DNA of 41,326 bases from an uncultured bacterium (GTDB taxonomy: Bacteria; Verrucomicrobiota; Kiritimatiellia; RFP12; UBA1067). Below are positions 24,152 to 31,504 of the stretch, piece after piece (position 1 is the stretch's first letter; every line of letters begins with the position of its first letter). Location: contig CACWIW010000042.1 in the NCBI GenBank assembly GCA_902761035.1, positions 1-41,326 on the forward strand, written 5' to 3'. Under the pieces are notes generated by a model. That model did no database searches. It saw only the letters and a list, made by a program, of their open reading frames with translations, and was not told where the DNA came from. The translations under genes and the position numbers were made by a program.

Positions 24152-26306
24152 TTCTTGCAACCTCCTCCGGCTTCTCTTTCCACATCGTCTGGAACTTCAG
24201 CTCGCGCCGGTTGTCCTTTCTGCGGAACCAGTCAATCTCCACGCAGCACACCGTGCCGTCGTCGTACTTCTTGCAGAATATCACACCCTCTTGCTGCTTG
24301 CCATCGGCCTTGCCCAGTCCACGCCTGATTTCGGTGTAGTCGGAAAGCACGTCCGGGATGCGCTTCAAATCATCTTCCGTGATCGGAATCTGATTCGGCC
24401 TGGTCTCCTTGCCAACTCCGTGTTCCTCTAGCGCATGGTTCAGCTGGTCCTGGTCGATGGTCTGCATCGTACCAGCAGTCACTTTCATGTCCGGATTGGC
24501 GGCATGTATCTCGTTGGCGAGAGTCTGCGAGACTTCGCCAAGGTCCTTTGGCTCGTTCTTCCATGCCTTCGAGTTGTTGGGGCCGCGCTTGGCGAGGTCG
24601 GCTACCAGCGAATCCACGGTCGCCTTGTTGGCTTCCAGCTGTTCGGGAGTCCATCCGTTCTTGCGGCGAGTCTCCCAGCCTTTCTTCGCGCCTTCGCTGG
24701 TGCCAGCGTTTTGGACAACGACCGGGGGCTGCGCCCCCGAACCCTGCGTGAACGCTTCGCCGTAGGCTTTCGCCATTTCCTCCGCGAGGAGCGGGGCGAG
24801 CGCGGGATCCTCCGGCACGAGGTCGGGAATCTTATCCAGGAGAGCACGCGCCTTCTCGGGCGTGGGATCCTTCAAAAGCTCTTCAACCTCGCTTGCAATC
24901 ATCTTGCAGTCATCCTTCAGGGCGCGCAAAAACGGCTCTAGGAGCGCGCCGGGCTCCTGACCCTCTCCTTGTGCGTCTGGCTTCTTCGGCGCGTTTTGCA
25001 ATGCGGATTTCGCGGTTTGCAAAGAAGGTGGCGGGGTGCGGTCGCTGTTGAGCCCGCCGAACGCCCCCGGCTGGGGTGTTTCGGGTGCCTTTTCGAGCTT
25101 GTAGCCTGTCAGTTCGCTCAGCTGGTCGATGTCGATCGCGAGGCCGGCGCTCTTCGCGAGGCCGGCGTCCTCCAGCACCTCGTGGGCCGTGCGCTTCGCC
25201 TCCGTGTCCCACGCGAACTGCGCGAGCACGGGCTTGCCGGGGAAGAGCCGCGCCAGCACCTTGCGCGTCACGCAGTCGTTGATCGCGCGGGCGATGCGCC
25301 GCGCGTCGCGCCGCACGAGGCGGCGGAAGCCGTCCTCCACCACGCCCGCCGCGTTGCCGCCCAGGTTCGCGCCGTCCGTCTCGCCCGACTGCACGCGCCC
25401 GATCCCCACGAGGTAGATCTGCTGCTGCTGGAAGCGGATGAAGTCGATGAACGGACACACCGCGCGCGCCTCCGTGCCATACACCACGCTGGAGCCGTTC
25501 GGGAGAATGCCGCTGCCGCCGCGCGCGAACTTGCGCGCGAGGTCCATGTACGCGCCCTGTTCGCCTTTCTCCGCGTTCGGCGGCATGATCACGCCCACGG
25601 GTGGGATGCCGAAGCGGTCGAGCCACACGCCGTACCTCTTCGCGCCGAGCGCCGCCCGGATGAAGATCGGAAGCGCCGCGTGGTCCGCGTGGCGTGTGGA
25701 TGCGAGCGTCACCAGCTCGCCCGGCGGGATTGGCTGGAAGGTGTTCTCGTCGCGCGAGGCGTCCGCGTTCCAGTACCAGATGCCCGACTGCCGGTCGAAC
25801 GCGAAGTTCCACAGGTCGAGGTGGCGGAATCCGGCGAGCGAGCCGTCCGCGTTCCAGAGCGGGAGCGCGTGCGCCGCGCCCCGGAAGAACGCGCCGGTGA
25901 GATGCCCGGCCAGCTCCGCGATGTCGTCCTCCAGCGCGCCAAACTCCTCCAGGAGCGCGTCGCGCTGCTCGTCGGCGAGCGACTGGTCGAAACCGCGTGC
26001 GCGGGTGGCGTCCACGGTCTTCACCAACCAGCCGCACTCGCTCGCCGCGCTCTCGCGCATGTCGCAGCACGCGACGAGCGCGGGCTCCACGCCCTCGATC
26101 TCGTTGTACAGCCAAGCGAGGTCGGCGTAGACGCCGTCGCGCGCGTCGTCGAAGATCTGCCCGAGACGCCACTCGTCCACGCCGCGCAGCGGGTTCAGCC
26201 GCTCCAGCTCCAGCGCCTCGGCGCTCTTCTCGAAAAGGTCCGCGCCGTGGCCGCCCAGCGTCCACGAGTTGAAGCGCAGGGGATATTTCTTTGCATTCGC
26301 CGACAT
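24144..26306 (-). CDS. Portal protein (Mu gp29/DUF935-like) fused to a PBECR-type nuclease-like domain
   Basis: This 720-residue protein is much longer than usual Mu-type portals (about 500). Residues about 1-430 are the portal: GVYADLAWLYNEIEG, GWLVKTVDATRARGFDQ, RQSGIWYWNADASRDEN, GRVQSGETDGANLGGNAAG. A linker contains GSGAQPPVVV from a palindromic insert and a GAKKGWETRRKNGWTPEQ motif. The C-terminal ~130 residues (DQLNHALEEHG, then ITEDDLKRIPDVLSDY, EGVIFCKKYDDGTVCCVE, RELKFQTMW) look like phage barnase/EndoU/ColicinE5-D/RelE-like (PBECR) domains. Those are more often attached to MuF. The portal start overlaps the terminase stop by one base. An effector role on DNA ejection is inferred. 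Confidence 0.8.
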   Translation of the reverse strand: MSANAKKYPLRFNSWTLGGHGADLFEKSAEALELERLNPLRGVDEWRLGQIFDDARDGVYADLAWLYNEIEGVEPALVACCDMRESAASECGWLVKTVDATRARGFDQSLADEQRDALLEEFGALEDDIAELAGHLTGAFFRGAAHALPLWNADGSLAGFRHLDLWNFAFDRQSGIWYWNADASRDENTFQPIPPGELVTLASTRHADHAALPIFIRAALGAKRYGVWLDRFGIPPVGVIMPPNAEKGEQGAYMDLARKFARGGSGILPNGSSVVYGTEARAVCPFIDFIRFQQQQIYLVGIGRVQSGETDGANLGGNAAGVVEDGFRRLVRRDARRIARAINDCVTRKVLARLFPGKPVLAQFAWDTEAKRTAHEVLEDAGLAKSAGLAIDIDQLSELTGYKLEKAPETPQPGAFGGLNSDRTPPPSLQTAKSALQNAPKKPDAQGEGQEPGALLEPFLRALKDDCKMIASEVEELLKDPTPEKARALLDKIPDLVPEDPALAPLLAEEMAKAYGEAFTQGSGAQPPVVVQNAGTSEGAKKGWETRRKNGWTPEQLEANKATVDSLVADLAKRGPNNSKAWKNEPKDLGEVSQTLANEIHAANPDMKVTAGTMQTIDQDQLNHALEEHGVGKETRPNQIPITEDDLKRIPDVLSDYTEIRRGLGKADGKQQEGVIFCKKYDDGTVCCVEIDWFRRKDNRRELKFQTMWKEKPEEVARNE

Positions 26307-27787
26307 CAGTCAAGCCTCCTCGATGTTGCCTCGTCGCGCATCCCGATCATGCGCGATCCGGCCGGGACTTCCACCTCGAATACGCCGGGCGCGATCGCCA
26401 CCGGCCTGAAGCGCCACGTCCCGCCGCCGAAGGAGGCGGCGCGGCGGCACAGCGCGGCCGCGCACGCGCCGTCGGAGTGGCCGTTCGACATCCTCGGCGC
26501 CCAGAACACGTACTCCTTGCCCTTGAGTATCATCTGCACGCCGTGGAAGTCCTGGCGGATCCAGTCCGCGTGCGGAATGATGAACTTCGGCTCCTTGCCG
26601 AAGCACAGGCGGAACGGCGTGAACAGCTCGCGTTTCGACGGCTCCGAGAACGTCACCTTCTCGATCTTGCCGCTGAGGAACTTCTTGGGGTCGGCGTCGT
26701 ACTCGCCCCAGCCGCCGAAGTCCGTGCCGGGGATGCCGTTCGCGGCGACGTCGCCGAAGCCGCGTCCGGGGCCGGTGTAGTCCACGCACACGCGGATGCA
26801 CTTGTCGATGCGCGAGCGCACAGCCGCAAGCTGCTCGCCGGTGTCCGCCTCGCGGAGGGTCAGCACGTCGCGGGTCACAAGCCTGTCGCCGACTTTCTTT
26901 GCGAACCAGAATATCGACGGATCCTTGATGCCGCCGAAGTCGAAGCCGCCGTAGAACTCGCCCGGCTCGTCGGGGTCGAAGCCGTGCTCCGTCGCCTCCA
27001 CCGATTCCGCGGCGGTGATCATGTCGAAGCTGAGAAGGTTCGCGGCCGCGTCCAGGAACTCGCACTCGAACTCCTGAGGCCACGCCTCGGGCGTGTCGAA
27101 CGCGGCGCGCACGTCCTCCACGTATTCCTCGGCGGTCTTGCCGCCGAGCTTGCCGCTGCGCTCCCACTCCTTCGCCGCCTCGTGGATCGTGACCTTCTGC
27201 ACGTCCCACTTGATGCGGCGGCCCTCCTTCGGATTCAGGAAGTTCTCGTCAACGAGCTTGTGGAACATGTCGCCCTGGCCGTTCGGCGTGGACGTGATGA
27301 ACACGCGCTTGATGGACGCCATCGGGTTCACGATCACGGCGAAGACTGCCTTCCACACTTCCTTCTGGTCCTCGAAGAACGCGAACTCGTCGAGGATGAG
27401 GTAGCCGGTGAAGCCGCGCAGAGACGCGGGCTTGCCGGGGAGCGCGTAGATCTTCGACCCGTTCGGCAGCTCTATGACCTTCGCCTTGATCTTCGCGTTC
27501 TTCTGGTAGGCGTCGAACTCCTCCTCGGTGTCGGCGGCGAGTATGTGCGCCTTGCCGATCCAGTCCTTGCATTTGTCGAGCGTCTCGAGGCTCTGCCGCT
27601 CGGTGGGCGCGACTATGAGCCACTTAGAGCGCGGCTCCGTCATCGCGCCGCGAGACGCGAGGAACGACGTGGTGAAGCCCTTGCCGGTCTGGCGCGACCA
27701 CAGCGCGATCGTGAAACGCGAGTCGCCGTCCACGAAACGCTTCTGGAAGCCGAGCAGGTCGTCCTTGAGCTGGCGCGCCTTTTCCAT
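26306..27787 (-). CDS. Terminase large subunit (Mu gp28-like)
   Basis: This 493-residue DNA-packaging motor has an ATPase N-half with a Walker A-like WSRQTGKG (around residue 31) and a Walker B LILDEFAFF. The coupling region is FITSTPNGQGDMF. The C-half has the RNase H-type nuclease acids (GGFDFGGIKDPS, VCVDYTGPGRGFGD). Length and order (gp27-like, terminase, portal) match Mu. It is coupled by TGATG overlaps on both sides. Confidence 0.93.
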   Translation of the reverse strand: MEKARQLKDDLLGFQKRFVDGDSRFTIALWSRQTGKGFTTSFLASRGAMTEPRSKWLIVAPTERQSLETLDKCKDWIGKAHILAADTEEEFDAYQKNAKIKAKVIELPNGSKIYALPGKPASLRGFTGYLILDEFAFFEDQKEVWKAVFAVIVNPMASIKRVFITSTPNGQGDMFHKLVDENFLNPKEGRRIKWDVQKVTIHEAAKEWERSGKLGGKTAEEYVEDVRAAFDTPEAWPQEFECEFLDAAANLLSFDMITAAESVEATEHGFDPDEPGEFYGGFDFGGIKDPSIFWFAKKVGDRLVTRDVLTLREADTGEQLAAVRSRIDKCIRVCVDYTGPGRGFGDVAANGIPGTDFGGWGEYDADPKKFLSGKIEKVTFSEPSKRELFTPFRLCFGKEPKFIIPHADWIRQDFHGVQMILKGKEYVFWAPRMSNGHSDGACAAALCRRAASFGGGTWRFRPVAIAPGVFEVEVPAGSRMIGMRDEATSRRLD

Positions 27788-28344
27788 CAGCCGAAAATCT
27801 CCTTCATCTTCGCGAGCTTGTCTTCGGGAGTGAGCTTCAGGTCGCGGGTGATCTCCGCGACGCGCTCGAGGCGCTTCTCGGCGGCCTCGAACTTCTCGCG
27901 GGCGAGGCGGAGGGTTTCGTCCTTGGTCTGCTGCGCGCGGGCCTTCAGCTTCAGTTCCTCGGCGCGGAGACGGCGGTCGGCGAGGGCGCCGGCCATCTGC
28001 ACGAACTTCCCGGCTTCGCCCGCGCTGCCGGTGCGCAGCGCAAGTTCCGCGCCCATCGCCTTGTACGCCGCGATCAGCGCGTCGTCGCTCGTCTGCGTCT
28101 TCGCAAGCGCGGCGGCTTCGGCTGCGGCGGTGGCGGCCTGTTCCAGTCGGTGCGCGGATTCCATCACGCGCATGTGCGCGAGCCAGGCGTAGAACGCCGT
28201 GCGGCTCGGCGCTTCCACGCCGTACTCATTCACGGCCCAGTCGGCGGCCTCGTTCCAGCGGAGCGCGCGGCTTTTGTAGTAGAGCTGCCAGCTCTGCTCC
28301 TCCGTGAGGGACGACGCCCAACTATCTGTACGTACCTTTGCCAT
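27787..28344 (-). CDS. Mu gp27/DUF3486-like small terminase protein
   Basis: This 185-residue protein opens with a helix-turn-helix-like segment (DSWASSLTEEQSWQLYY, then WNEAADWAVNEYGVEAPSR). A long helical coiled coil follows (EQAATAAAEAAALAKTQ, RRLRAEELKLKARAQQTK). It overlaps the terminase start by one base. It probably recognises phage DNA for packaging. The N-terminal half is mirrored in the small gene at 30849-31175. Confidence 0.8.
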   Translation of the reverse strand: MAKVRTDSWASSLTEEQSWQLYYKSRALRWNEAADWAVNEYGVEAPSRTAFYAWLAHMRVMESAHRLEQAATAAAEAAALAKTQTSDDALIAAYKAMGAELALRTGSAGEAGKFVQMAGALADRRLRAEELKLKARAQQTKDETLRLAREKFEAAEKRLERVAEITRDLKLTPEDKLAKMKEIFG

Positions 28345-28354
28345 GGTTTCTCTC

Positions 28355-28409
28355 GGGCCGCCCGGTGGTCGGCCCCTACCGTCGGTAGGGCGCGATCACC
28401 GAGCGCGCC
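28355..28409. repeat. Three-hairpin REP-like intergenic element
   Basis: GGGCCG...CGGCCC (28355-28375), CTACCGTCGGTAG (28376-28388) and GGCGCG...CGCGCC (28389-28409) sit head to tail and fill the gap between the gp26-like and gp27-like genes. It may be an attenuator or a host-type repeat picked up by the phage. Confidence 0.5.
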
Positions 28410-28411
28410 GT

Positions 28412-28660
28412 TTACAATCCTCTCAGCGCGAGCTCGCCTTTCTGCGTGATGGACCAGAGGGTTTCGTCGAAGGAGTCGTGGTCGCGCTGGATGAGATCGC
28501 GCTGCGCCAGGAACAGCAGCTCGTCCGTGAACTCCGACGTGGTGAGCGGACGGTCGATCGCAATCTCCACCTCGCTTGCCAGCGTGGTCTCGCGGAGCGC
28601 CACGCGGTCCAGGCGGTTGAGGATCGTCAAAATGGATTTCTGGATAAGCGGGTTCTTCAC
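28412..28660 (-). CDS. Winged-helix protein (Mu gp26 position)
   Basis: From the GTG at 28658-28660, which overlaps the previous stop as GTGA, the product is 82 residues. It starts VKNPLIQKSILTILNRLD and has a winged-helix pattern (LTTSEFTDELLFLAQRDLI, TLWSITQKGELALRGL). It lies exactly at the gp26 position of Mu-like late operons. A DNA-binding role in packaging is inferred. The longer frame up to 28966 is a shadow. Confidence 0.7.
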   Translation of the reverse strand: MKNPLIQKSILTILNRLDRVALRETTLASEVEIAIDRPLTTSEFTDELLFLAQRDLIQRDHDSFDETLWSITQKGELALRGL

Positions 28661-29037
28661 TTCTTTCCTCCGATGGTGGAATTGACTGCGGCCCTCTCGA
28701 CGATCTCCACCTTGCCGCGCAGGCGGCCGATTTCCTCCACGAGCGGGTCGAGTCGGCGGTGGGTCTGTATGCTGCGCTCCTCCGCGCGCTTGTCGTTCTC
28801 GTCGAGTTTCTTGAACACGCGCCCCAGGGCGGGGCCGATGTCGTCGATGCGGGCGTTGATGGCCTTGCGGTGTTCGGCGCACTGGTCGCAGGTGACGAAG
28901 CGATCGGCCTCCTTGGTTTCCAGCGGCTGCGGCACGGTGGTTTTGCCGAACTTCGCCTTGATCCACGCGCCCACGATTCCGGCTATCGCCGAAACCGCTC
29001 CGCCGCCTACCGCGAGATTGATGCCATCTACTTCCAT
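28657..29037 (-). CDS. Membrane/coiled-coil protein (Mu gp25/DUF2730-like)
   Basis: From the ATG at 29035-29037 the product is 126 residues. One N-terminal membrane segment (AVGGGAVSAIAGIVGAWI) is followed by a CxxC pair (CDQCAEH) and a long coiled coil (DPLVEEIGRLRGKVEIVE). This is the architecture of DUF2730/gp25. A holin-like role is possible. The longer start at 29169 only adds Pro/Arg shadow. Confidence 0.68.
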   Translation of the reverse strand: MEVDGINLAVGGGAVSAIAGIVGAWIKAKFGKTTVPQPLETKEADRFVTCDQCAEHRKAINARIDDIGPALGRVFKKLDENDKRAEERSIQTHRRLDPLVEEIGRLRGKVEIVERAAVNSTIGGKK

Positions 29038-29056
29038 TATTAGCAAAACTCCTAGG

Positions 29057-29206
29057 TTACTTTTCCAGGCAGTCGGTGGGGCGAGCCGTCCCCGGCGAGC
29101 CGCCCTCCGGCGGGGGAATGGGCTGGGCCGGGATGATGCAGCAGCCGCGCCGGTCGGCCTCGGCTTCAAGCTCGGCGAGTCGCTTTTCGTATTCTGGCTG
29201 GGTCAT
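29057..29206 (-). CDS. Very small hydrophilic protein (49 aa)
   Basis: The frame starts at 29204-29206 (MTQPEYEKRLAELEAEADRR) and ends 20 nt before the gp25-like start. An Arg-Gly-Cys-Cys-Ile-Ile motif and a Pro-rich tail (PAQPIPPPEGG) follow the helix. A ribosome-site-like GAAAGGCA lies a few bases upstream. Function is unknown; its place in the lysis-like region is the only hint. Confidence 0.5.
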   Translation of the reverse strand: MTQPEYEKRLAELEAEADRRGCCIIPAQPIPPPEGGSPGTARPTDCLEK

Positions 29207-29243
29207 GGAGTGCCTTTCGGGGACGTTGGGGACGATGGGGACA

Positions 29244-29807
29244 TCACTTCGCGTAGCAATCCGTGCAGGTTTCGGTGATCGTGCCGTCGGAAATCGTGCA
29301 GTTGCCGTTTTCGCAGGTGATCTTCGCCTTCTCCGCGCTGCCGCCTTTGGAGAGGTAGTTTGCAATCGCCTTCTTCAGGAGGGAAGCTCCCGCCTCGCCC
29401 GCCACGCTGCCACCCGAAGTGGCGATTGCGGCTCCGATCTTCGCGGCAAGCTCCGCAGCGCCCTTGAACGACGTGTCGATGATTTTGTTCAGCTCCGGGG
29501 AAACCGCGTCCTTGTAGTTGGCGATGCGGAACTTGATCACGTTGTTCACCTGGCGCTCGAACTCGACATCGTCGTACTGCTGCTCGACCATGTTCTTGTT
29601 CATGTGCCACCGCTGGCCCTTGTGCACGGTCTGCACAACGCCGTTGGCGTCGCGGAGCGGCGCTCCCGACTCGTCCTTGACGACCTCGTAGCCGTAGTCC
29701 TCGACCTCGACTGCCACGCATCCGGCGAGCAGAAGCCCGAACGCAAGCAGGGCGATTGCGACAAGGACCGCGCCCATGACGTGGTCCGCTATGGATGATC
29801 TAATCAT
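29244..29807 (-). CDS. Lipoprotein of the late operon (spanin-position)
   Basis: This 187-residue protein has an N-terminal lipobox (LLAFGLLLAGC) predicting lipid attachment. The body is helical with an Ala/Gly-rich centre (KGAAELAAKIGAAIATSGG) and a C-terminal Cys cluster (CENGNC, CTDCYAK). It overlaps the upstream stop by 4 nt. Mu-like phages encode lysis and spanin proteins just before gp25, so an outer-membrane lysis role is inferred by position. It is longer than Rz1-type lipoproteins. Confidence 0.65.
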   Translation of the reverse strand: MIRSSIADHVMGAVLVAIALLAFGLLLAGCVAVEVEDYGYEVVKDESGAPLRDANGVVQTVHKGQRWHMNKNMVEQQYDDVEFERQVNNVIKFRIANYKDAVSPELNKIIDTSFKGAAELAAKIGAAIATSGGSVAGEAGASLLKKAIANYLSKGGSAEKAKITCENGNCTISDGTITETCTDCYAK

Positions 29808-30277
29808 TGGTTGTTTCCTTTCTGTTGCCTTTCAACAAATCGCTCGTGCGCCTCTAGCCAGGCTTTCCAACCGAAGCCGTCCGCGCTCACGAAACAGTAA
29901 AGGACCTCCGCCACGGCCTTCGCCCTGGAGCGCAGCAGGTCGTCTTTCACGCCAGGCTGCTGCGGGTACGCGCGCTCGGCCATTGTCAGGCAGTTGTGGC
30001 GGAACTCGTCGTTGGCCAGAAGGAACTTCTCGCGCGTGCCGTCGGCAACGTCGTTGCGCAGGTCGTGGATCACCGCGCACGGCTCGAAGAGGGCAAGCCG
30101 GTCGGACGTGATGCCGCGCATCCATTCGGGCATGAACTCGGGGCCGATGCCGTTGTAGCCCCGCGTGATTTCCTCGAGCGTGAACTGCTCAAGCCAGTCG
30201 CAGCCCTCAAGCCCGGCTTCCCGGGCTTTGCTCACAAGTTCGGCGACGTGCGCCAGATTCTCTTCGTTCGTTTCCAT
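29804..30277 (-). CDS. First late gene, endolysin position, no recognised domain
   Basis: This 157-residue soluble protein contains IGPEFMPEWMRGITSD and CAVIHDLRNDVADGT, followed by an ANDEFRHNC segment and a helical C-terminus. It is the first gene after the predicted late promoter, the place where Mu encodes its lysozyme. I see no Glu-8-residue-Asp-type lysozyme or amidase motif. The His/Asp pattern (IHD, FRHNC) leaves a novel hydrolase open. Confidence 0.6.
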   Translation of the reverse strand: METNEENLAHVAELVSKAREAGLEGCDWLEQFTLEEITRGYNGIGPEFMPEWMRGITSDRLALFEPCAVIHDLRNDVADGTREKFLLANDEFRHNCLTMAERAYPQQPGVKDDLLRSRAKAVAEVLYCFVSADGFGWKAWLEAHERFVERQQKGNNQ

Positions 30278-30349
30278 CGTTCAAAAGGGTGCCGGTTTTC
30301 AGCGGAGAGCCGGCATTCCGCGGGAGGGTGTTCGTAGTGAACGCCGCGG

Positions 30350-30379
30350 ATTATAATGGACGCTGGTCACTGGACGCAA
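30350..30379 (-). promoter_or_regulatory. Predicted late promoter
   Basis: The minus strand has TTGCGT (30374-30379), 18 nt and TATAAT (30350-30355). Start of transcription would be about 65 nt upstream of the first late gene. The -35 is imperfect, suiting an activated promoter. The 9-bp repeat array begins right behind the -35. Confidence 0.6.
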
Positions 30380-30465
30380 ACGCCAACTCCGCCAACTCTT
30401 TCAACTTGATTAAATCGGCTAAATCGGCCAAGTCGGCTAACTCCGCCAACTCTTTCAACTTGATT
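30380..30465. repeat. 9-bp tandem array upstream of the late promoter
   Basis: Units start AACTCCGCC, AACTCTTTC, AACTTGATT, AAATCGGCT, AAATCGGCC, AAGTCGGCT and then repeat the first three. A 27-nt block is exactly repeated at 30385-30411 and 30439-30465. The array also reads as a Ser-Ala-Asn/Lys tripeptide repeat on the plus strand, but no good gene start is seen. Confidence 0.8.
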
Positions 30466-30502
30466 CATTTGTGCAACGGTTGCACATTTGAATCAAGTTG
30501 AA
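30454..30502. promoter_or_regulatory. 49-bp near-perfect palindrome with TGTGCAAC-N-GTTGCACA core
   Basis: Arms of 24 bp pair at 22 positions around a central G at 30478. The inner 17 bp (30470-30486) is a perfect palindrome. The same core with a central A is repeated at 30537-30553, 67 bp away. It is either an operator/activator site or a transcription block between the two arms. Confidence 0.75.
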
Positions 30503-30536
30503 AAATACGCATACCTGAAAATCAAGTTGTTTGAAA

Positions 30537-30553
30537 TGTGCAACAGTTGCACA
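30537..30553. promoter_or_regulatory. Second TGTGCAAC-N-GTTGCACA palindrome
   Basis: A perfect 17-bp palindrome, flanked by AATCAAG-like sequence as in the first copy. Confidence 0.7.
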
Positions 30554-30657
30554 TTTTAATCAAGATGATTGAAAGAAAACGATAAGAATATGCAAATAGC
30601 CACGCGCGCGCGAGCAGCCGTGCGCGGGCGCGAGGCGTTTTGGAAGTTATGGGCATG

Positions 30658-30687
30658 AAAAAGCGCACGGCCAGCCGACCGTGCGCC
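30658..30687 (-). terminator. Terminator of the immunity operon
   Basis: Stem GCGCACGG/CCGTGCGC with an 8-nt loop is followed by TTTTT on the minus strand. It lies about 40 nt beyond the stop at 30726, with a second GC hairpin (30699-30723) between them. Confidence 0.8.
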
Positions 30688-30725
30688 TCTCGTGCAAGCC
30701 CCCTGCAGGCGGGGTGCAGGGGCGG

Positions 30726-30848
30726 TTATTTCATGAGTTCTACAAGAATCGGATCTGCATCTGGCGCTGGCTTTCCGTCTCGTTCCATCGCGTGGAACCA
30801 AAATGCCTGTGCTCCATATTCGTCCCACGTCTCAAGTAGAAATGATCT
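30726..30848 (-). other. In-frame extension after the TGA of the gp27-like gene
   Basis: Directly after the TGA at 30849-30851 the same frame continues for 40 codons. It reads RSFLLETWDEYGAQAFWF, then HAMERDGKPAPDADPI, and ends at a TAA (30726-30728) just before the terminator hairpins. There is no start codon of its own. The sequence looks like a real protein C-terminus. It suggests a recent nonsense change or stop-codon readthrough. Confidence 0.55.
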
Positions 30849-31175
30849 TCATTTGCCCGACGAAATCTTTTTCAATGTCTTGTCAATGCTTTGAAGTGTG
30901 TCGACGATTTTCACTAGATAGTCAAGTGCGGGTGGCGTTGAGGCTGCTTTGAGTTGGGCCGCAGCGATTTCATTTGTCGCGTATCTTTTAGTTGTGGCAA
31001 AATATGATGTCCGTGAGACGTTTACGTTATACGTTTCTTTGATGTATTTTAGGGCATCCTGCCAACACATTCGTCTTCGCAAGTCTAGGACGTCGAGACG
31101 CGCTTCCTCGGGCAAACCTGCCAACCATGAATCACGCCGTGGCGGCGAGTACGTTATCACATCCTTCTTCTTCAC
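30849..31175 (-). CDS. Small gp27-like protein in the immunity operon
   Basis: This 108-residue protein has the segment DSWLAGLPEEARLDVLDL, then WQDALKYIKETYNVNVSRTS. It lines up with DSWASSLTEEQ and WNEAADWAVNEYGVEAPSR of the gp27-like gene at 27787. The remainder is helical (DTLQSIDKTLKKISSGK). It starts by ATGA overlap with the gene upstream. A helix-turn-helix DNA-binding role is likely. Whether it acts in packaging or in lysogeny control is unknown. Confidence 0.65.
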   Translation of the reverse strand: MKKKDVITYSPPRRDSWLAGLPEEARLDVLDLRRRMCWQDALKYIKETYNVNVSRTSYFATTKRYATNEIAAAQLKAASTPPALDYLVKIVDTLQSIDKTLKKISSGK

Positions 31176-31492
31176 TTCACCGCTCCATTTCCATTCAAAC
31201 CAAGACAGTAGTTAATAACAGCACCAATTACGGTACCGATTGCTACGGCAAGAGCACTAAATACCCATCCCCAGAATTGACGGCTACACCTTGCAAGCTC
31301 ATTTCGCCCTGCAACCGTAATACCCATGATCACAACTTCAATTGGAACCCCCTCTTGATCCTGCATAGGCTCTCCTTCTATCAGCTTTGCATTCAGTAGT
31401 TCCCATGCCAATCTAGCATCATTACCATCTACAGAGAAATGCCGTTTTGTTTCAGCCGCCATTCGAAGTATCTTATGATGTTTCCGCATCAT
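31172..31492 (-). CDS. DUF2513-like protein with a C-terminal membrane segment
   Basis: This 106-residue protein has a winged-helix-type N-terminal part (MMRKHHKILRMAAETKRHF, VIMGITVAGRNELARCSRQF) like small phage DUF2513 proteins. It is followed by a hydrophobic helix (WGWVFSALAVAIGTVIGAVI). It is the middle gene of the repressor operon and is only 12 nt downstream of the repressor. A membrane-bound superinfection-exclusion role would fit, but is only inferred. Confidence 0.6.
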   Translation of the reverse strand: MMRKHHKILRMAAETKRHFSVDGNDARLAWELLNAKLIEGEPMQDQEGVPIEVVIMGITVAGRNELARCSRQFWGWVFSALAVAIGTVIGAVINYCLGLNGNGAVK

Positions 31493-31504
31493 CTCTCCGT
31501 CTCC

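Noticed and set aside
24969..26780. 603-codon plus ORF over the portal and terminase genes
   Set aside because: Antisense shadow with Arg/Ala bias; the opposite strand holds convincing portal and terminase motifs.
30289..30501. 70-codon plus ORF through the 9-bp array (Ser-Ala-Asn repeats)
   Set aside because: The peptide repeat follows from the 9-bp period; no ribosome site, and it crosses a promoter and palindrome on the other strand.
30380..30553. CRISPR array
   Set aside because: Units are contiguous 9-mers with no unique spacers, and the palindromes differ from repeat-spacer structure; no cas genes are seen.
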